From Lutimonas vermicola (GTDB lineage Bacteria > Bacteroidota > Bacteroidia > Flavobacteriales > Flavobacteriaceae), in contig NZ_JBCDNA010000002.1 in assembly GCF_038433205.1 (NCBI RefSeq), positions 310,001 through 374,000 of the forward strand: a stretch of 64,000 nucleotides of DNA. The letters are read 5' to 3'. A program made the translations under genes and the position numbers. Below the pieces are notes generated by a model. The model did no database searches and was not told the origin of the DNA. It was given only the letters and a program-made list of their open reading frames with translations. This document shows positions 35,422-44,202 of this stretch, piece by piece (position 1 is the stretch's first letter; the number at the start of each line of letters is the position of its first letter).

Positions 35422-36906
35422 ATGAATAGTATTTCTTTGATCATTGCTACTTTAACTCCTCAAGACAAAAAGGATTTTCTACTGACGCTCAAGCGGAGAA
35501 ACAAGAGAAGCGATACAAAGAATGTAGCGCTTTTTAAACTCCTGGATACTCCTGACCCTGCCGGTAATTTGGACCTTGTTCTCTATGGTAAGCGTTCAAA
35601 AAATGCCTATCATGCGCTGTGTAAGAGACTTCATGATACCCTTATAGATTTTGTAGCCACAAAAAAAATTGAAGAAGAATCTTCCAAAGAAATGACGGCT
35701 TTAAAATTAATCCTGGCAAGCCGCACTTTTTTTCAACATCATCAAGCCACTATTGCCTTTAAAACATTGGCCAAAGCCGAATTGATAGCCAAAAAAAATT
35801 CATTATTCACAACATTAAATGAGATATACCAGATCCAGTTAACACACTATCATTTAAGCGATTCACTTGATTTTAAGGAAACATTAAAAAAGTTAAAAAA
35901 AAATAAAGGCAACATTCTTCATAAAGAAAACCTGAATCTTTTTTATGCCGCAATTCAAGAAGAGTTAAACGGTAAAAACCCACAGCTATCAGATATCATT
36001 GAAAGAAATTTACTCCTTTATAATATCTCAATTACAAAACATGTTAGTTACCCGTCACTTTTTAAGATTTTGCAAATCAGCAACCAGGTGGCCTATGTCA
36101 CGAGAAACTATTATGATATCCTGGATTTTATAGAGCAGGCAAGAAAGAAAATTGACATTTCTGAAAGGGTTCAAAAGCAGCACCTTTATGATCATATCCA
36201 GATTTTGTATTATTTATCAAATACCTATTTTAGAATTAAAAAATTCAAAAAATCAGCTGATACACTACAGAGCATGCATAACAATATGCGCTTGCAGCAA
36301 CAAAAATACTATCCTGTTTTTTATTGTCAATATTCATTGCTGGAGAACTTGCTTCTTATCTACACGGGTCATTTAGAGCAGGCTATTGACAAATTATATC
36401 AATTCAATTTTAAGAAATTTAAAAATCAGGAAGTACATATTCATGATTTGAAATTAACACTTGTCGTCGCTTTGTTTCTTCATGAAAATTTCAAAGAAGC
36501 ACTTAAAGTTTATACAGATTTTTACCATAGTGACAACTGGTATTCAAAAAAAGTAGGCTTTATATGGGTTATCAAAAAGAACCTCCTGGAGATTTTGATA
36601 TTTATAGAGCTGGATTATATAAATCTGGTTGAATCAAGATTAAAAAGTTTTAGAAAAAAACACAGCGCCCACCTGATCGAGCACGACGAAAAAAGAATTT
36701 TAGATTTCGTCACACTCATTGGTGCTTATTATAGCAATAAAGAAGCCATTACATCAGAAGCCTTTGCAAAAGAACTTGATCATATATTAAAGGTTGAGAG
36801 CGGTGAAGAAGATATTTTTGCCATAAGCTTTTATGCCTGGCTGAAAGCGAAAATAACCTCTAAAAAGACCTATGATACCTGTCTTGAATATATAAACAAA
36901 GTATAA
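35422..36906 (+). CDS. Large all-helical protein, unknown function
   Basis: A 494-residue, mostly helical, basic protein. Segments such as ASRTFFQHHQATIAFKTLAK and DHIQILYYLSNTYFRIKKF have TPR-like spacing, so a solenoid is likely. No signal peptide. I know similar genes only as hypothetical proteins in flavobacteria. The 160-base upstream region is extremely A+T rich. The lpxD-type gene follows at about 90 bases. Confidence 0.7.
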   Translation: MNSISLIIATLTPQDKKDFLLTLKRRNKRSDTKNVALFKLLDTPDPAGNLDLVLYGKRSKNAYHALCKRLHDTLIDFVATKKIEEESSKEMTALKLILASRTFFQHHQATIAFKTLAKAELIAKKNSLFTTLNEIYQIQLTHYHLSDSLDFKETLKKLKKNKGNILHKENLNLFYAAIQEELNGKNPQLSDIIERNLLLYNISITKHVSYPSLFKILQISNQVAYVTRNYYDILDFIEQARKKIDISERVQKQHLYDHIQILYYLSNTYFRIKKFKKSADTLQSMHNNMRLQQQKYYPVFYCQYSLLENLLLIYTGHLEQAIDKLYQFNFKKFKNQEVHIHDLKLTLVVALFLHENFKEALKVYTDFYHSDNWYSKKVGFIWVIKKNLLEILIFIELDYINLVESRLKSFRKKHSAHLIEHDEKRILDFVTLIGAYYSNKEAITSEAFAKELDHILKVESGEEDIFAISFYAWLKAKITSKKTYDTCLEYINKV

Positions 36907-36995
36907 TAAATTAGGGATAAATAGGTTTGAGTAGGGCCAATCCCAAAAATTTAACTTACTTTAAACACCTCTCAACATTTAATGAATTCCTTTTT

Positions 36996-37988
36996 ATGAA
37001 ATCGTATACAATTGAAGAAATCAATGCCATTTTAAAAGGCGAATTGATAGGACATACCACTGAAAAAATAGTGGGTCCTGAAGAATTAGAAAAGGCTCAG
37101 GCAAATCATATCACATTTATTGGCAGCAGTACATATGCAAAACTATGGGCAAAATCCAAAGCAAGTGCTGCCATAGTCAACGAAACATTAAGTGTTGAGC
37201 CCGGAGATGATCGGGCCTTAATTAAGGTTAAAAATGCCGATTTGGCCATGGCTAAAATATTAGAGTTATACAATCCTCCCAAACCTCATTTTGATATCGA
37301 CATCCATCCTACTGCGGTGATACATGCTTCAGCCAGCATTGGTAAGGGTTGTATAGTTGGAGCTAATTGCTATGTCGGAAAAGACGTTGTTCTGGAAAAG
37401 GAAGTAGTGCTGTATCCCAATGTTTGCGTTTTTGATGAAACCATTATCGGAGAAGCTACGGTTGTTTGGTCTGGAACCGTCATTAGGGAACGTTGCATTA
37501 TTGGCAGTAATTGTATATTCCACACCAATGTAAGTATTGGTGCCGACGGTTTTGGTTACCGCCCAAGTGACGATGGGAGAGGTTTGACCAAAATACCACA
37601 AATAGGCAATGTTGTTATAGGGCATTATGTTGAAATTGGCGCCAACTCTTGTGTGGACCGTGCCAAATTTAGTGCAACCATTATTGGCGATGGATGCAAA
37701 ATAGATAACCTGGTGCAAATCGCGCACAACAGTGTTATGGGGCGTTCATGTATTATGGCCGGACATAGCGGGTTAGCAGGTTCTGTAACTTTGGGAGATG
37801 GAGTTATTATTGGAGGAAGTGCTTCTATCAAAGACCACACAACAATACATTCAGGTGCCACAGTTGGCGCTGGTTCTGGTGTGATGAATAATGTTGCTGC
37901 CGGACAAACCGTTTTGGGCTATCCAGCTCAAGAAGCCCGAGAGATGCTGAAACAATGGGTTGCCATGCGCCGATTGGCTAAAAAGTAG
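36996..37988 (+). CDS. lpxD: LpxD-type UDP-3-O-acylglucosamine N-acyltransferase
   Basis: Adds the N-linked hydroxyacyl chain during lipid A synthesis. The ATG at 36996 (MKSYTIEEINAIL) gives 330 residues; the open frame starts 23 codons earlier without similarity. An N-terminal uridine-binding domain (about 1-95) precedes a left-handed beta helix of hexapeptide repeats (about 100-300), with the catalytic His probably in VQIAHNSVMG near 235. Flavobacteria often have two LpxD paralogues; no other lpx gene is nearby, so this may be the stand-alone one. Confidence 0.85.
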   Translation: MKSYTIEEINAILKGELIGHTTEKIVGPEELEKAQANHITFIGSSTYAKLWAKSKASAAIVNETLSVEPGDDRALIKVKNADLAMAKILELYNPPKPHFDIDIHPTAVIHASASIGKGCIVGANCYVGKDVVLEKEVVLYPNVCVFDETIIGEATVVWSGTVIRERCIIGSNCIFHTNVSIGADGFGYRPSDDGRGLTKIPQIGNVVIGHYVEIGANSCVDRAKFSATIIGDGCKIDNLVQIAHNSVMGRSCIMAGHSGLAGSVTLGDGVIIGGSASIKDHTTIHSGATVGAGSGVMNNVAAGQTVLGYPAQEAREMLKQWVAMRRLAKK

Positions 37989-38040
37989 CCTTTTAATAAG
38001 AAACCCATTCGAAATTCCTAATTCGATATTCAATATTCCC

Positions 38041-38170
38041 AGGGGATTACTCCGTGATCCCCGGTCGACCTCGGTTGCAACTAAAATCCCAATGCGCTGA
38101 AGCGCAGGGATTATTTCATGATCCCTACAATGTCCTCGGCTGCAACTAAAATCCCAATGCACTGAAGCGC
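38041..38170. repeat. Two tandem 65-bp intergenic units
   Basis: Units at 38041-38105 and 38106-38170 share TGCAACTAAAATCCCAATGC and CTGAAGCGC exactly and differ elsewhere. Each has an internal inverted GGGAT...ATCCC pair, so each can fold. They lie between lpxD and tRNA-Val. Confidence 0.88.
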
Positions 38171-38176
38171 ATTGAC

Positions 38177-38235
38177 GATTTTTTGTTTCCCTTCTTGCTT
38201 TTGAGCGAGCTCAACGCGAAGGGAAACAAAAAATC
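38177..38235. repeat. Perfect 18-bp inverted repeat
   Basis: GATTTTTTGTTTCCCTTC at 38177-38194 pairs with its exact complement at 38218-38235. The 23-base interior holds a second short stem (TTGAGC with GCTCAA, 38201-38214), so it can form an almost continuous hairpin. It overlaps the tRNA terminator arm at 38228-38235. Confidence 0.88.
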
Positions 38236-38263
38236 CCGATGAATTTTCATTCATCGGGATTTT
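38228..38263 (-). terminator. Terminator of tRNA-Val
   Basis: Read on the minus strand, a 13-bp stem (38250-38262 with 38231-38243) with a 6-base loop runs into six T. It starts 9 bases after the tRNA 3' end. The left arm is shared with the larger inverted repeat, so the two structures exclude each other. Confidence 0.8.
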
Positions 38264-38271
38264 GATTGATG

Positions 38272-38346
38272 TGGGCAATGAGGGATTCGAACCCCCGACC
38301 CCCTCGGTGTAAACGAGGTGCTCTGAACCAACTGAGCTAATTGCCC
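38272..38346 (-). tRNA. tRNA-Val (anticodon TAC)
   Basis: A 75-base cloverleaf on the minus strand. Acceptor arms are GGGCAAT and ATTGCCC with discriminator A; the D arm is GCTC/GAGC; the anticodon stem CCTCG/CGAGG holds loop TTTACAC with TAC; the T arm contains GGTTCGAATCC. CCA is not encoded. The anticodon reads GTA and related valine codons. Confidence 0.97.
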
Positions 38347-38430
38347 TAAGCGGATGCAAATATAATTTAGTTTTTAATACTGGCAAACATTTTTAATTAA
38401 TTTTTAGGCTTTTCTACAGAATAGATTTTC

Positions 38431-39240
38431 TCACTTTGATAAGGACGGGATATTTCTGTAAAACTTTGATTCCTGGCTTTCAATGGCACTGTAAAGAGAA
38501 GTTAAAAACTGCATTCTGCCTTCCTCATTCGGAATGATTTTAGCTATTAAAGCATTGCTCTCATATTGAGATAATTCCACATCCGACAATGAATCAAAAA
38601 TAAACATCTCGACAAACTCGCGACTATCCGCTCCCCAGAAATGTTTAAAAGGATAATAACCAAGTATCTTGGAATTCTTATAAAGAACTTCTTCTACGTA
38701 GTTCTTGTAATTGTCATAGGAATATTCATCCTCAGTATCCGAAAGTATATTGGTTTTTATCATAAAGGTAAAAGGCAAGTTCTGGCCCGGTTCTCTTATT
38801 AAATCTTTTGTGCTTTCTGAAGTAAGGTATATCTCATCTTCATGTTTGCTTTTATAAAAACTGTTTTGTTTTTCAAAAAAGGCATTTCTTTCCTCTTCAT
38901 CGGGCCAGGCCTCCTCTATCAGTGCCATCCTCATCTCATTAATGGTCATGATGTCTTCCCACGAACCGATCACATTAATCACCTTGATCTCACCAAACTC
39001 AGGCAAAAAATAACTCATCAAAACTTCATGAGAACGTATCAGGTCAATCTTGCTGGTTACTTTATTGAAATATTCCTCTTCAACTTCCTTCCAGGCTTCA
39101 AAATCAAAGCCTTCAACACCGTGCAAAGTAGTGATGGTCACATAAGCCTGCTCACCGTCAATGATTTCTTGCCCGGAAATTGGGCTCAAATTTAAAACAG
39201 CAACAAATAAGATTACCAGGGAAAGAGATAAAGGCTTCAT
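38431..39240 (-). CDS. Secreted protein of unknown function
   Basis: A 269-residue exported protein (signal MKPLSLSLVILFVAVLNLS, cleavage near SGQ). The mature chain is acidic, mixed alpha/beta, and has two similar-sized halves (about 30-150 and 150-260), each with an LxSYFLPEFGE- or GYYPFKHFWG-type strand, like duplicated ferredoxin-like barrels. No catalytic motif is recognised. Confidence 0.7.
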   Translation of the reverse strand: MKPLSLSLVILFVAVLNLSPISGQEIIDGEQAYVTITTLHGVEGFDFEAWKEVEEEYFNKVTSKIDLIRSHEVLMSYFLPEFGEIKVINVIGSWEDIMTINEMRMALIEEAWPDEEERNAFFEKQNSFYKSKHEDEIYLTSESTKDLIREPGQNLPFTFMIKTNILSDTEDEYSYDNYKNYVEEVLYKNSKILGYYPFKHFWGADSREFVEMFIFDSLSDVELSQYESNALIAKIIPNEEGRMQFLTSLYSAIESQESKFYRNIPSLSK

Positions 39241-39291
39241 AAGATTTGATTGTAAAATACACTATCAAATTTAAGCTATTTTGTTGAAAAA

Positions 39292-40512
39292 TTATAAGTG
39301 AAGTTCAGCAACTACAAAAGTACTTCCCCCGACGTATATAAAGTCATTGGGCGACGCATTTTGAACCGCTGCATCGTATGCAGAGGCAACCGATTCATAT
39401 ACTTGCCCGTGAAGACCATGGTTAACTGCCTCCTCTTTTAATGCCTCGGCTTCCAAACCCCTTGGGATATCGGGTTTACAGAAATAATATTTCGCCTTGC
39501 TTGGAAAAATCGGCAATATACTTTCAAGGTCCTTGTCATTTACAACACCCAGCACGATGTGCAATGTTTCAAATTTCTCTTTATTGACCTGAGACATGGC
39601 GAGTATCAGCCCCTCTCTGTTGTGTGCAGTATCGCAGATAATCTTTGGCCTTTCACCTAACAACTGCCATCTCCCTTTTAAACCTGTATTTTTTGACACC
39701 GACAAAAAACCATTCACCAAATGTTCATGTTTTATATTGAGCCCCGTTTGATCAAGCAGTTTTAAGCATTGAACCGCCGTTCTAACGTTCTTAACTTGAT
39801 AATCCCCCAAAAGGTCAGTATCAAAGTTATCCTTTACCAGGTGCTCGGCTATATATACCGGTGCATGATTTGCATTGGCAAGATCTTTAAAAACCTGAAT
39901 GACCTCCTCTTGGTATTCACCTATGACTACTGGTGTTTCAGGCTTGATGATCCCTCCTTTTTCAAAGGCAATCTCTTTCAGGGTTTCCCCTAAAAACTGG
40001 GTGTGATCGAGTCCGATATTGGTAATCACCGAAACCAGGGGCCTGATAATATTTGTCGAGTCCAGCCTTCCTCCCAGGCCAACCTCAACAACAGCTATAT
40101 CAACCTTTTGTTGAGCAAAAAAATCAAAAGCCATGCCGACCGTCAATTCAAAAAATGACAGTTTCTGGTTTTCTAAAAAAGTTCTGTGTGTTTTGATAAA
40201 ATCGATCACTGATGCCTCATCAATTGATTTTCCATTCACCCTTATTCTTTCCCTGAAATCCTTTAAATGGGGTGAAGTATAGAGGCCGACTTTATAACCG
40301 GCTGTTTGCAAAACCGAAGCAATCATATGACTGGTTGATCCCTTTCCATTCGTACCGGCCACATGAACCGTGGCATACAAATTCTGGGGTTCATGAAGTA
40401 TTTTGCAAAGCGCTTTGATATTGGTAAGATCCTTTTTAAATGCGCTGCTTCCCTGTCTTTGATACATGGGAAGCCTGGAAAACATCCAATCTAAAGTTTC
40501 CTGATAATTCAA
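39292..40512 (-). CDS. folC: Folylpolyglutamate/dihydrofolate synthase
   Basis: Mur-ligase-fold enzyme that adds glutamate to folates. The P-loop is GTNGKGSTSHM; GLGGRLDSTNII and NIGLDHTQFLG follow at the usual spacing. I place the start at the TTG at 40512 (LNYQETLDWMFS), one base after the tonB stop, because homologues begin there; an ATG at 40548 would give 418 residues but overlap tonB by 35 bases. About 406 residues is a normal length. It is the last gene of the exbB-exbD-tonB-folC operon. Confidence 0.93.
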   Translation of the reverse strand: MNYQETLDWMFSRLPMYQRQGSSAFKKDLTNIKALCKILHEPQNLYATVHVAGTNGKGSTSHMIASVLQTAGYKVGLYTSPHLKDFRERIRVNGKSIDEASVIDFIKTHRTFLENQKLSFFELTVGMAFDFFAQQKVDIAVVEVGLGGRLDSTNIIRPLVSVITNIGLDHTQFLGETLKEIAFEKGGIIKPETPVVIGEYQEEVIQVFKDLANANHAPVYIAEHLVKDNFDTDLLGDYQVKNVRTAVQCLKLLDQTGLNIKHEHLVNGFLSVSKNTGLKGRWQLLGERPKIICDTAHNREGLILAMSQVNKEKFETLHIVLGVVNDKDLESILPIFPSKAKYYFCKPDIPRGLEAEALKEEAVNHGLHGQVYESVASAYDAAVQNASPNDFIYVGGSTFVVAELHL

Positions 40513-40513
40513 T

Positions 40514-41473
40514 TTATTCAGATAAAGAAAAATTATAGATAATGGCACCCATTTGCTTTACCGGCGCCTTACTGTCAGCATTGAATTTGGTCTTAAGTGC
40601 GGCTTCCTTGGCCCGGTTCAATAAACATTGGGCCGAATTGGTAGTCCCTTTTACGCCTGGCTCCGCAGCTATAACCCTTCCGGACTGATCAACAGAGATC
40701 GATACAACTACCTTGCCCTCTTCATTACAATCATATTCAGGCTTTGGCTTGTTAAGGGCATTCCTGTTGCCCAACCTGTAATTACCGCCACTTCCGTCTC
40801 CGCCTATTCCATAATAACCACTGGCATTGGGATCTCCTGTCACTTTCCCTTTATCCCCAGCCTGATTGTCATTTCCTTCTCCCCCATCTGCCTTGCCATT
40901 GCTATCACTTATGCCGCCTATCATGGCATCAATGCTTTTTCTCTTAGCCTCTTGGGCCGCTTTTTCCTCAGCGATTCTTTTCGCTTCAGCGACTCTTTTG
41001 CGTTCTATTTCAGCCTGGCGTTCAGCCTCGGCTTTTCTTTTTGCTTCAGCCTGCCTTTTTGCTTCTGCCTTCGCTTCTGCTTCTTCCCTTTTTTTTGCTT
41101 CTTCCTTTTTCTTAATGGCTATGGCTTCTTCGTTAGCCTGAGTAATGACCTCCTCGGATGTTTCCTCGGGCGCAGCACTGGGCTCAATGGCCTCTTCCTG
41201 AACCTCCTCAGCAACTTCCTCAGCAACTTCTTCTGTGGGCTGTTCTGTATTCTCTGTTTCAGGTTCTGATTGAGCTGCCGGTTTCAATGCCTCGGTTGGC
41301 TGTTGGTTGCCACTTCCATAATCCGTGGTTCCAAAATTAACTGCGATACCAAATTCTTCAGGAGGATCCAGATAAGTCAAACCAAATACAAACATCAACA
41401 GAAGGATAAGCACGGCAATAACAGAAGTCATTAGGGCTGATTTACGTTTATGAGTTGTATCAAAAAGAGCCAT
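40514..41473 (-). CDS. TonB-family energy transducer
   Basis: A 319-residue protein. One N-terminal helix (VIAVLILLLMFVFGLTYL) is followed by a Glu/Pro-rich and then a highly charged Ala/Lys/Glu/Arg coiled-coil stretch (about 130-190), a Gly-rich hinge, and a C-terminal TonB/TolA-like domain (GKVVVSISVDQSGRVIAAEP). It links ExbB/ExbD proton flow to outer-membrane receptors. It could instead be a TolA-type Tol-Pal protein, because of the coiled coil. It follows exbD at 10 bases. Confidence 0.85.
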   Translation of the reverse strand: MALFDTTHKRKSALMTSVIAVLILLLMFVFGLTYLDPPEEFGIAVNFGTTDYGSGNQQPTEALKPAAQSEPETENTEQPTEEVAEEVAEEVQEEAIEPSAAPEETSEEVITQANEEAIAIKKKEEAKKREEAEAKAEAKRQAEAKRKAEAERQAEIERKRVAEAKRIAEEKAAQEAKRKSIDAMIGGISDSNGKADGGEGNDNQAGDKGKVTGDPNASGYYGIGGDGSGGNYRLGNRNALNKPKPEYDCNEEGKVVVSISVDQSGRVIAAEPGVKGTTNSAQCLLNRAKEAALKTKFNADSKAPVKQMGAIIYNFSLSE

Positions 41474-41483
41474 TGTTGAATAT

Positions 41484-41876
41484 CTATTTAGGTCTTACGG
41501 CCAGAACCACCTTGATTTTGTTTCGATTGGCAATATCAAGTACCTTCACCGCCTTTTCAATTGGAACACCCTCTTCTGCCCGCAACACTATAGTGGGTTG
41601 GTCACTATGCTTAAGCTGGTTCAGCAAATACTGTTCCACTTCATTTTCCTTAACTTTTTTCTTATCGATATAATAATCGAGCTTCCTGGTGATGCTCACT
41701 GCGGTTGATTTGTTGTTCTCCGTTTTACCCTGGGCTTTTGGCAAAATAATGTCCAATGCATTTACAGTGACCAGTGTAGAGGTCAGCATAAAGAATATTA
41801 AAAGCAAAAAAACAATATCTGTCATCGACGACATATTGAAATTTGGATTGATCTTATTTCTTCCTCCTAAATTCAT
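41484..41876 (-). CDS. ExbD/TolR biopolymer transport protein
   Basis: A 130-residue single-helix protein. The essential Asp in the membrane helix is in MSSMTDIVFLLLIFFMLTST (Asp19), and the periplasmic domain follows. It forms the proton-driven motor with the upstream ExbB/TolQ-like protein 15 bases away. Confidence 0.92.
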   Translation of the reverse strand: MNLGGRNKINPNFNMSSMTDIVFLLLIFFMLTSTLVTVNALDIILPKAQGKTENNKSTAVSITRKLDYYIDKKKVKENEVEQYLLNQLKHSDQPTIVLRAEEGVPIEKAVKVLDIANRNKIKVVLAVRPK

Positions 41877-41891
41877 ATATTAATTAATACG

Positions 41892-42593
41892 TTATACCGG
41901 TTCGTTTAAAAGATCAAGAAATTCCAGTGAATTGGCTTCCATCTGGTACACTACCTTGTTTGTTCTTACGATCAGATGATTATAGGATATGTAAGCAATG
42001 ATACCTACAATAAGCCCTGCGACCGTAGTTGTCATGGCGGTATACAAACCGTCACTAAGCATTTTTATATCTATTTGCCCACCCGAATTTGCTATTTCAT
42101 GAATGGCAATAATCATCCCGATTACCGTTCCAAGGAACCCAATCATCGGGGCAGCTCCAGCTATTGTGGCAAGTACACTTACATTTCTTTCAAGTTTATA
42201 GATCTCCAGCTTTCCTGCGTTTTCAATGGCTGTATTAATATCATCAAGGGGCTTCCCAATCCTGGAAATCCCTTTTTCTATCAATCTGGCAACAGGCGTT
42301 TTGTTATTCTGGCTGAGTATTTTAGCGGCTTCGATATTACCACTCAGGATATTATCCCTGATCTGGTTCATGTAATTCTTATCAATTTTACTGGCCGCTT
42401 TGATCGCTAAAAACCGCTCAAAATAAATATAAAGACCAATCAATAACAATACAAACAACAAAGCGATAATGATCTGCCCTCCCAGGCCGCCTTCCATTAT
42501 GAGATTGAAAATTGATAAAGTTTTTTCTTCAGAGACAATTTCTTCAAGGTTTTCAGGTGTCGTATCAGTATCCTGAAGTAAAAGTAATGACAT
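41892..42593 (-). CDS. ExbB/TolQ/MotA-type proton channel protein
   Basis: A 233-residue protein with three helices (about 38-60, 135-160 and 185-205). The conserved GAAPMIGFLGTVIGMI and TTTVAGLIVGIIAYISYN segments are characteristic. First gene of the exbB-exbD-tonB-folC operon. Confidence 0.92.
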   Translation of the reverse strand: MSLLLLQDTDTTPENLEEIVSEEKTLSIFNLIMEGGLGGQIIIALLFVLLLIGLYIYFERFLAIKAASKIDKNYMNQIRDNILSGNIEAAKILSQNNKTPVARLIEKGISRIGKPLDDINTAIENAGKLEIYKLERNVSVLATIAGAAPMIGFLGTVIGMIIAIHEIANSGGQIDIKMLSDGLYTAMTTTVAGLIVGIIAYISYNHLIVRTNKVVYQMEANSLEFLDLLNEPV

Positions 42594-42676
42594 ATTGCTA
42601 AATTAATGAGTAATTAAATCGTAACGATGCAATCGCACTAAAATTGTTCGGGAAATGTGAAAGTTTCCTTAAAATT

Positions 42677-44038
42677 TTAGATAAAGGATCTAAGGAACAT
42701 AAAACCGGCTGAACCGACTAAAAAACCTACTAAAGCGAGCCATCCTATTTTCTTCATATACCAGAAAAAATTTATATTTTCCATGCCCATGGCAACAACA
42801 CCTGCTGCTGAACCAATAATCAGCATACTTCCACCGGTTCCTGCTGCATAGGCTATAAAATGCCAAAGCGGGCTATCGACCGGATCTGAAAACATACCAA
42901 TACTTGCCGCTACCAAAGGAACATTGTCAATTACAGCTGAGGCAACACCCATCAGCATCACGACCAAATCGGATACGCTGTAACCCGCAATAAGCGGCTC
43001 CGTACCCAACATCGGTACGGTGGCATTCATTTCATTGGCAAAATTAAACAGTGTCCCCAATGATTCAAGCCCTGCAACGGCCATTAAAATTCCCAGAAAA
43101 AACAAAATACTTGGCAATTCAATTCCAGACAAGGCCTTATGAACCGGACTATAATGTGCAGCCTCATCAGAATTAGAGTCTACTGTGGTCAGAGAAAATC
43201 TCGTATTTGAATAGATCTCTGCGAAAATAGCCACGACTGCAAGTGAAAGCATCATGCCTACATAGGGCGGCAAATGCGTAATGGTTTTAAAAACAGGAAC
43301 AAATACAATGGCACTTAAGCCCAGGTACAGCATAATTTTACTGTACTTATCAATCTTTTCGTCATCGCCATCTTCAATAGTTTCGATATTGCCCTTAAAA
43401 GCCGGCAAACGAGAAGCAATCAGCGCGGGTATAACCATGCATAAAAGTGAAGGAATAAACAGGAATTTAATAAGGTTAAGCGTAGTTACCTTTTTTCCAA
43501 TCCACAACATGGTTGTTGTAACATCTCCAATAGGTGACCATGCTCCTCCTGCATTCGCAGCGATTACGATCAATCCCGCAAACCATAACCTGTCTTCTCT
43601 TTCCCTGACGATCTTTCTCAAGATGGTGATCAAAACGATAGTGGCAGTTAAATTATCTATAATGGCCGATAGAATAAAAGCCAGTATTGAAAAAATCCAC
43701 AAGAGTCTTACCTTGGAGTTTGTTTTTACAAATCCTTTGATGGCAGAAAAACCATTGAAATAATCAATGATCTCGACTATGGTCATAGCTCCAATAAGGA
43801 ATACCAGTATTTCGGCAGTTTTACCCAAATGGTGTAATAGAATTTCATCCAAATGAGTGGGCTCCAGTCTGAGTTCAGCAGTATTCACTTCAAACACCGG
43901 AAGATGTCCTAATGAAATCATGGCCCAAATAATTGCCATCATTCCCAAGGCAGGAATAAGTTTGTCGATTTTTAAATTGTGTTCTAAAGTAATTGCAAGA
44001 TATCCTAATACGAAAACGATTATGACCAGTGATTCCAT
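42677..44038 (-). CDS. Na+/H+ antiporter, NhaD type
   Basis: A 453-residue transporter of the ion transporter superfamily with about twelve helices. NhaD-type features are AIIDNLTATIVLITI near residue 127, NAGGAWSPIGDVTTTMLW near 160, and a symmetric GVASAVIDNVPLVAASIG near 365. It would export Na+ or Li+ at alkaline pH, fitting a marine habitat. It is monocistronic. Confidence 0.9.
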   Translation of the reverse strand: MESLVIIVFVLGYLAITLEHNLKIDKLIPALGMMAIIWAMISLGHLPVFEVNTAELRLEPTHLDEILLHHLGKTAEILVFLIGAMTIVEIIDYFNGFSAIKGFVKTNSKVRLLWIFSILAFILSAIIDNLTATIVLITILRKIVREREDRLWFAGLIVIAANAGGAWSPIGDVTTTMLWIGKKVTTLNLIKFLFIPSLLCMVIPALIASRLPAFKGNIETIEDGDDEKIDKYSKIMLYLGLSAIVFVPVFKTITHLPPYVGMMLSLAVVAIFAEIYSNTRFSLTTVDSNSDEAAHYSPVHKALSGIELPSILFFLGILMAVAGLESLGTLFNFANEMNATVPMLGTEPLIAGYSVSDLVVMLMGVASAVIDNVPLVAASIGMFSDPVDSPLWHFIAYAAGTGGSMLIIGSAAGVVAMGMENINFFWYMKKIGWLALVGFLVGSAGFMFLRSFI

Positions 44039-44202
44039 TTATTTTATTTTATTCGCTAAATATAATAATTTATCATAATGAACACCCGCAAAAGCTACAT
44101 AAAGTTGAATAAAATTTCACAGATTGGCATGACGCCCGCCTGTTAATGGATATCATTGTCAACACTTGCAACAACAACTTATTTTTTTTAAGATTCATGC
44201 TA

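Noticed and set aside
38111..38386. Minus-strand frame running across tRNA-Val and the repeats
   Set aside because: It translates the tRNA and its terminator; no protein is expected.
39292..40512. Mur-ligase-fold protein as a replacement for MurC or MurD
   Set aside because: Its motifs, length and position beside tonB fit FolC; nothing suggests a UDP-MurNAc substrate.
40628..41269. A 213-codon open frame on the plus strand opposite the TonB-family gene
   Set aside because: It is the antisense image of the Ala/Lys/Glu-rich coiled-coil codons, giving a Phe/Leu/Ser/Cys-rich sequence; the minus-strand gene is clear and in an operon.
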